In this document: in pieces, positions 54,641 to 64,000 of the stretch
How positions within the stretch are numbered: the stretch's first letter is position 1
How the letters are laid out: every line of letters begins with the position of its first letter
Assembly (NCBI GenBank): GCA_030673845.1
Contig: JAUTCQ010000004.1
Location: 1 to 64,000, forward strand
DNA: 64,000 nt
Reading direction: 5' to 3'
DNA from: Verrucomicrobiota bacterium JB022
GTDB lineage: Bacteria; Verrucomicrobiota; Verrucomicrobiia; Opitutales; Oceanipulchritudinaceae
Notes under the pieces: model-generated
Seen by the model: the letters and a program-made list of their open reading frames with translations, nothing else
The model's database searches: none
What the model was told of the DNA's origin: nothing
Program-made: the position numbers and the translations under genes

Positions 54641-55489
54641 TTACTTTTGGCGAACCTTGCGACCGTTGCGGCGCACAAGGATATACTTGTTGGAAGTCTT
54701 GCTGCGCTTGCGCGTCGGGAAGCCCTTCGAGAGCTGGCCCCAGGGGCTGACCGGGTGGCCACCGCCGGAGGTCTTGCCCTGACCACCACCCATCGGGTGG
54801 TCGATCGGGTTCATCGCCACACCACGCACGCGGGGGCGCTTGCCCTTCCAGCGGTTGCGGCCGGCCTTGCCCAGCTTCTCGTTGCCGTGGGTGCTGTTAC
54901 CCACTTCACCGATCGTGGCGCGGCACTCGGCGTTGACCATGCGGACTTCGCCCGAAGGCATGCGTAGGGTGGCCATGCCCTTCTCGATCGAGACGAGCGT
55001 GGCGGCGGCGCCAGCGGAGCGCACGAGGATCGCCTTGGTGCGCGGCTCCAGCTCGATGGCGTGGACGCGGCTGGCCGGGGGGATCACTGCGAGCGGCATG
55101 CTGTTGCCGACATCGAAAGCGGCAACCTTGCTGGCATTGACGATCTTGGCACCGATCTGCAGGCCATTGGGGGCCAGGATGTAACGCAGCTCGCCATCTT
55201 CGTATTTCACGAGGGCGATGTGGGCGCTACGATTCGGGTCATACTCCAGGCGTTGCACTTCGGCCACTTGGTCGAGGCGCTCGCGCTTGAAGTCGATCTT
55301 GCGGTAAAGCTGCTTGTGGCCACCACCGCGGCGGCGGCTCGTCAGGCGGCCATAGACGTTACGGCCGCCGCTCTTGTTCTTGCGCTCCGTGAGGCTACGG
55401 ACCGGGCGCTCCTTGGAAAGCTGGGGAGCGGTGTTCGCGACGCGAAAGCGCTGCGAGGGGGTCAAAGGACGTTTGGTTACGATGGGCAT
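54641..55489 (-). CDS. rplB: 50S ribosomal protein L2
   Basis: 282 residues. SLTERKNKSGGRNVYGRLTSRRRGGGHKQLYR, the RNA-binding region, and the conserved C-terminal block NPIDHPMGGGQGKTSGGGHPVSPWGQLSKG. Essential for peptidyl-transferase assembly. Between rplW and rpsS. Confidence 0.97.
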   Translation of the reverse strand: MPIVTKRPLTPSQRFRVANTAPQLSKERPVRSLTERKNKSGGRNVYGRLTSRRRGGGHKQLYRKIDFKRERLDQVAEVQRLEYDPNRSAHIALVKYEDGELRYILAPNGLQIGAKIVNASKVAAFDVGNSMPLAVIPPASRVHAIELEPRTKAILVRSAGAAATLVSIEKGMATLRMPSGEVRMVNAECRATIGEVGNSTHGNEKLGKAGRNRWKGKRPRVRGVAMNPIDHPMGGGQGKTSGGGHPVSPWGQLSKGFPTRKRSKTSNKYILVRRNGRKVRQK

Positions 55490-55509
55490 GGTTACTCGCT
55501 CCTTTTCGT

Positions 55510-55800
55510 TTAGACGAGTTCGATGGTTTGCCCGGCTTCGACGCGCACGATCGCCTTCTTGTAGGGCGAGCGGCGCTCAATGACGCCCCGGCGCATCCGG
55601 TTCATCTTGAACTTGGGCTTCACGTTAACGGTCTGCACCGCCACGACCTTCACTTCGAATTGCTTTTCGATGGCCTGCTTGATGGCGTCCGCATTGGCGC
55701 CACGAGCGACCTTGAAGGTGTATTGGTTCGCGTTGCTTTGCTTCTCCGTGGCCTTTTCGGTCAGGAGCGGCTCGATAATGATATTAGCGGCGTGGGTCAT
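55510..55800 (-). CDS. rplW: 50S ribosomal protein L23
   Basis: 96 residues. IIIEPLLTEKATEKQSNANQYTFKVARGANADAIKQAIEKQFEVKVVAVQTVNVKPK. Forms the docking site for trigger factor and SRP at the tunnel exit. Its ATG shares one base with the rplD stop (TAATG). Confidence 0.96.
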   Translation of the reverse strand: MTHAANIIIEPLLTEKATEKQSNANQYTFKVARGANADAIKQAIEKQFEVKVVAVQTVNVKPKFKMNRMRRGVIERRSPYKKAIVRVEAGQTIELV

Positions 55801-56432
55801 TACGCATTCCCTCCGGTCACTCGGCTGAGGAGCTTTTCGATGCCCTTTTCGCTAACGACGACGGCGTCGTAGTCGCAAAGATCGAGGGCGTTGACATCGG
55901 CCGCTTCGTTCACGTCCACACGGGCGAGGTTGCGGGCGGCGAGGATAGTTTGGTCGGCCCAGGAATCATCGAGCACCAGCACGCGGCCGGCGGGGGCGAT
56001 GTTCTTGAGGATCGAGTTGAAGACGCGGGTCTTGCGCTCGGCAACTTCCCACTTCTCGATCACCGCCACTTCACCATCGCGGGCGCGCTCGAAGAGAGCA
56101 CGGGCCAGCGCGAGGCGCTTCATCTTGCGGTTGACCTTCTGGCTCCAGTCGCGGGGCTGGGGGCCGTGGGCGACAGCGCCGTGGTAGTGCTGCGGGCGGA
56201 CCATCGAGCCTTGACGAGCGCGGCCGGTGCCCTTTTGGCGGAACGGCTTTTTGCCCGTGCCGTGCACGGTGCTCATCGTCTTGGTCGAAGACGTGCCCTG
56301 GCGGCGGTTGGCCTGAAGGGCGAGGATGACCTGTTTCAGCGCCTGCACGCCCTTTTCCCCATCATACGCGGGGATGGCATACTCCTTCTCGGAGGAGGAA
56401 GCGCCGTCAGCGGTATAAAACTTGAGTTTCAT
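55800..56432 (-). CDS. rplD: 50S ribosomal protein L4
   Basis: 210 residues. RRQGTSSTKTMSTVHGTGKKPFRQKGTGRARQGSMVRPQHYHGAVAHGPQPRDWSQKVNRKMKRLALARAL is the extended tunnel loop. In enteric bacteria L4 also represses the S10 operon; whether it does so here is unknown. Between rplC and rplW. Confidence 0.97.
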   Translation of the reverse strand: MKLKFYTADGASSSEKEYAIPAYDGEKGVQALKQVILALQANRRQGTSSTKTMSTVHGTGKKPFRQKGTGRARQGSMVRPQHYHGAVAHGPQPRDWSQKVNRKMKRLALARALFERARDGEVAVIEKWEVAERKTRVFNSILKNIAPAGRVLVLDDSWADQTILAARNLARVDVNEAADVNALDLCDYDAVVVSEKGIEKLLSRVTGGNA

Positions 56433-56453
56433 CGGTAGTTATCTCCAGTCAGG

Positions 56454-57092
56454 CTAGGCGGACTTGCGTTGCTTGATGGCGCGGCGGACGATGACGGTAG
56501 AACCGTTGGCGCCGGGGACGCTGCCCTTGACGAGAATCAGGTTCTTGTCGGCGAGCACCTTGACGACCTTGAGGTTTTGCACGGTGCGCTGATCGGAGCC
56601 GTAGTGACCAGGCATCTTTTTGCCCTTGGCGATCTCGCCCGGGAACTGGCGCATACCATAGGAACCACCGCGACGGTGGAACATGGAACCGTGAGAGGCA
56701 GGGCCGCCCGCGAAGTTCCAGCGCTTCATCACACCGGCGAAGCCCCGACCCTTGGTGGTCGAGATCACGTCGATCTTCTCCACGCCGTCGAAGATCTCGA
56801 CGGTGAGGTTTTGGCCAAGCTCGGCTTGAGCGGCGTCTTCCAGGCGGATTTCCCGCAGGATGCGCTGCTGCTCCACGCCAGCCTTGGCGAAGTGACCCTT
56901 CATGCCCTGGGAGGTATTCTTCTCCTTCTTGGCACCGAAGCCGATCTGAACAGCGTGGTAGCCGTCCTTTTCAGGCGTCTTGATCTGCACGATCGGGCAA
57001 GGCCCAGCCTCAATGACGGTCACCGGCACAAGCTGGTTGTCGTCCGTGTAGACCTGGGTCATCCCGATCTTTTTACCGATTAGTTGATTCAT
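56454..57092 (-). CDS. rplC: 50S ribosomal protein L3
   Basis: 212 residues. [39 protein letters not shown], and the loop near the peptidyl centre [49 protein letters not shown]. First gene of the S10-type block here, preceded by a long leader because rpsJ belongs to the other operon. Confidence 0.97.
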   Translation of the reverse strand: MNQLIGKKIGMTQVYTDDNQLVPVTVIEAGPCPIVQIKTPEKDGYHAVQIGFGAKKEKNTSQGMKGHFAKAGVEQQRILREIRLEDAAQAELGQNLTVEIFDGVEKIDVISTTKGRGFAGVMKRWNFAGGPASHGSMFHRRGGSYGMRQFPGEIAKGKKMPGHYGSDQRTVQNLKVVKVLADKNLILVKGSVPGANGSTVIVRRAIKQRKSA

Positions 57093-57371
57093 GATCTAAG
57101 CGGCAGGGGTCTGCGGAGCAGACGTTGAAAACCCTGCATTAGAGGTTAAAAAAAGAAAATAGAACTCATTTGCCGGTAGCTAACCGGCGGTTACCTGTAG
57201 TTTTGCACTCATCTGCCGCAAAGAGGTCCGCGGTGAACACCGTCGGCTTTCCGATCAGCTGATAAGCACGAAAGGGAGGACACTGCAGGTACCAACGATA
57301 CGTGTCAACGCCAGATTCCGTAAAATATGCGGCAGTGGCACAGTTTCTGTACTGCCCCACCCCGTGGCGAC
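57093..57371 (-). promoter_or_regulatory. leader and promoter region of the rplC operon
   Basis: About 280 bases with no credible gene. On the minus strand a perfect TTGACA (57303-57308) points at rplC, but no good -10 follows at normal spacing. Closer to the gene, GCCGGT/ACCGGC forms a hairpin (57172-57177 with 57183-57188, loop five) followed by a T-rich stretch including TTTTTTT near 57148. This may be an attenuator or an autoregulatory leader. Confidence 0.4.
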
Positions 57372-57398
57372 AAAAAAGCCCCGGCACACGGCCGGGGC
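57372..57398 (-). terminator. intrinsic terminator after rpsJ
   Basis: GCCCCGGC (57378-57385) pairs exactly with GCCGGGGC (57391-57398), loop five, then six T residues on the minus strand. It ends the rpsL-rpsG-fusA-rpsJ operon. Confidence 0.9.
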
Positions 57399-57432
57399 GA
57401 AAGGAAAGAGACCTCGTAGCGGGGTCCGAAAC

Positions 57433-57741
57433 CTAGACGTTGATCGAGATATCGACGCCTGCCGGAAGGTTGAGCTTCTTCAGCTCGTCCACCGTTTGGG
57501 CGGTCGGCTCGACGATGTCGATCAGGCGCTTGTGGGTGCGCTGCTCAAACTGTTCGGCCGACTTCTTGTCACCGTGCACCGAGCGATTGAACGAGCGCTT
57601 CTCGATGTAGGTCGGCAGCGGCACCGGGCCGGCAACACGAGCGCCGGAGCGCTTGGCCGTGTCGACGATGTCGGAGGCGCTTTGGTCGATGATACGGTAG
57701 TCGTAGCCTTGCAGCTTGATGCGAATGCGGGGACCAGCCAT
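57433..57741 (-). CDS. rpsJ: 30S ribosomal protein S10
   Basis: 102 residues. [74 protein letters not shown]. Besides the 30S it joins NusB in antitermination. It sits 33 bases after fusA and is cut off from rplC by a terminator, the arrangement known from Chlamydiae, rather than opening the S10 operon as in E. coli. Confidence 0.97.
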   Translation of the reverse strand: MAGPRIRIKLQGYDYRIIDQSASDIVDTAKRSGARVAGPVPLPTYIEKRSFNRSVHGDKKSAEQFEQRTHKRLIDIVEPTAQTVDELKKLNLPAGVDISINV

Positions 57742-57774
57742 GGGAGGTATTCTCTGCTAAAAGTTGGATTGAAA

Positions 57775-59946
<2,172 letters not shown>

Positions 59947-60008
59947 GGTTTCTGGCGGTTTTTGCTGGCGAGTTGGCGGTGTGAGAAGGGTCTCGGAAGT
60001 CAACCCTA

Positions 60009-60479
60009 CTACCAGCGCAGGTGGGCGAACGCGCGATTGGCCTGGGCCATCTTGTGCGTGTCGTCCTTCTTCTTCACCACGGTGCCGGTGTTGTTGTAGG
60101 CGTCGATGAGTTCAGCGGCCAGGTTTTCGCGCATCGGGCCACGGCGGCTGCGAGCAGCGTCCACGAGCCAACGCAGCGCAAGGCTGGTCTGGCGTTCGAA
60201 AGAGATTTCCAGCGGCACCTGATAGGTAGCACCACCCACGCGGCGGCTTTTGACCTCCAGCTTGGGGCGGATGTTTTCCAGGGCACCCAACATGAGGTCC
60301 ACAGGGTCACCCTTTTGCAGCTCTTCACTCACACGCTCGAAAGCGCCGTAAACGATTTTGAGCGCGACGGACTTCTTGCCGTCGAGCATGGTGACGTTGA
60401 TCAACTGGCTGACGAGCGGGCTGTTGTAGCGCGGGTCAGGAATGAGTTCGCGTTTTTCGGCGCGGCGACGACGTGACAT
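60009..60479 (-). CDS. rpsG: 30S ribosomal protein S7
   Basis: 156 residues. [49 protein letters not shown], then [29 protein letters not shown] and [13 protein letters not shown]. Organises the 30S head and the E site. Between rpsL and fusA. Confidence 0.97.
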   Translation of the reverse strand: MSRRRRAEKRELIPDPRYNSPLVSQLINVTMLDGKKSVALKIVYGAFERVSEELQKGDPVDLMLGALENIRPKLEVKSRRVGGATYQVPLEISFERQTSLALRWLVDAARSRRGPMRENLAAELIDAYNNTGTVVKKKDDTHKMAQANRAFAHLRW

Positions 60480-60511
60480 GGGTTCGTTCGGTAGTACCTC
60501 GAAAGGGTGGG

Positions 60512-60919
60512 TTACTTCTTCTTGCCCTTGGTGGCCGGAGCGGCACCGGGCTTGGGACGCTTGACGCCGTACTTGGAACGGCTACGACGGCGGCTATCGA
60601 CGCCCGTGCAGTCGAGCGTGCCGCGAACAATGTGATAGCGAACACCGGGCAAGTCCTTCACACGGCCACCGCGGACCAACACGACACTGTGCTCCTGCAG
60701 GCTGTGACCTTCATCGGGAATATAGGCGATCACTTCGTAGCCGGAGGTCAGGCGAACCTTCGCCACCTTGCGGATAGCGGAGTTCGGCTTCTTGGGGGTG
60801 CGGGTCATCACCTGGGTGCAGACGCCACGACGGAAGGGGCAAGACTTCAGTGCGGGGCTCTTGCTCTTCTCCTTCTGCAAGACGCGCGGCTTGCGGACGA
60901 GTTGGTTAATGGTGGGCAT
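60512..60919 (-). CDS. rpsL: 30S ribosomal protein S12
   Basis: 135 residues. [58 protein letters not shown]. The Lys in KKPNSAIRK is the wild-type, streptomycin-sensitive residue, and [14 protein letters not shown] follows. Contacts the decoding centre. First gene of the str operon, with its own promoter region after the rpoC terminator. Confidence 0.97.
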   Translation of the reverse strand: MPTINQLVRKPRVLQKEKSKSPALKSCPFRRGVCTQVMTRTPKKPNSAIRKVAKVRLTSGYEVIAYIPDEGHSLQEHSVVLVRGGRVKDLPGVRYHIVRGTLDCTGVDSRRRSRSKYGVKRPKPGAAPATKGKKK

Positions 60920-61016
60920 GTGTTACCTAAAGGGTGTTAGAAAGGAAAAGCGGTAAAACTACAGTACTCACGGTGGTCAGCAAGTACTTTCTTGGGCGAA
61001 TCAAGCTTAAATAGAA

Positions 61017-61054
61017 TAAAAACCGCGCCCGCCGCAGTTTGGCAGCGGGCGCGG
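61017..61054 (-). terminator. intrinsic terminator of rpoC
   Basis: CCGCGCCCGC (61023-61032) pairs exactly with GCGGGCGCGG (61045-61054), followed on the minus strand by a T run. It is 31 bases past the rpoC stop. Confidence 0.9.
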
Positions 61055-61084
61055 CTCCTGAAAGCCTGGTAAAAGGAAGAGGGC

Positions 61085-64000
<2,916 letters not shown>

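Noticed and set aside
57166-57387. A 73-codon leftward frame between rpsJ and rplC
   Set aside because: It crosses the rpsJ terminator, has no family pattern and no clear ribosome binding site. Treated as leader sequence.

Overview
The window is most likely from a high-GC member of the Verrucomicrobiota, probably an Opitutia-type marine lineage. This is inferred from several signs. rpsJ closes the str operon behind fusA, as in Chlamydiae and relatives. The S10-spc-alpha superoperon lacks rpmD, infA and rpmJ. The envelope and secreted proteins are of the kind common in that phylum. No rRNA, tRNA or CRISPR array was found.

Left edge (1 to about 2780): clearly lower GC, with codon use like a gammaproteobacterium (Vibrio-like). 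It holds an alpha/beta hydrolase cut by the edge, an old-yellow-enzyme reductase with a clean terminator, and the C-terminal two thirds of a short-chain dehydrogenase. The composition switches inside that dehydrogenase at its NNAG motif while the reading frame continues, so this is either a recombination point or an assembly chimera. The high-GC side begins with the dehydrogenase N-terminus and a divergent AraC regulator.

3.1-31 kb: mixed chromosomal genes. These are a DAHP synthase, a large secreted protein built from two repeats, an RNA pseudouridine synthase, two tandem candidate small RNAs, an Mla-type lipid transport operon (outer-membrane-like protein, mlaE, mlaF, mlaD), rsmD, a methyltransferase/ArsR pair, a Nudix hydrolase, guaA, a PD-(D/E)XK-like nuclease of atypical composition, a TonB-domain protein, an SDR, hisD, a frameshifted serine beta-lactamase-like gene, two tandem polytopic glycosyltransferase-like proteins, a TonB-dependent receptor, an ammonium transporter and two Roadblock/LC7-like proteins.

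31-42 kb: hisC-hisB, a repeat-rich segment with an orphan VapB-type antitoxin, two divergent MscS channels, a chemoreceptor with a CxxCH haem motif, hisH, citrate synthase, an esterase-like protein, and two small membrane proteins. Histidine genes are scattered (hisD, hisCB, hisH) rather than in one operon.

42-64 kb: one long leftward block of translation and transcription genes: rpoC (partial), rpsL-rpsG-fusA-rpsJ, then rplC through secY and map, then rpsM-rpsK-rpsD-rpoA-rplQ. Several ribosomal proteins carry unusual low-complexity tails: an RGG tract on S5, a His/Asp-rich tail on L22, and Ala/Glu-rich ends on S11 and L17.

The most novel signals are the tandem small RNA genes at 8.4-8.8 kb, the palindromic repeat elements at 26.2 and 33.1-33.4 kb, the ribosomal protein tails, the haem chemoreceptor and the chimeric dehydrogenase.
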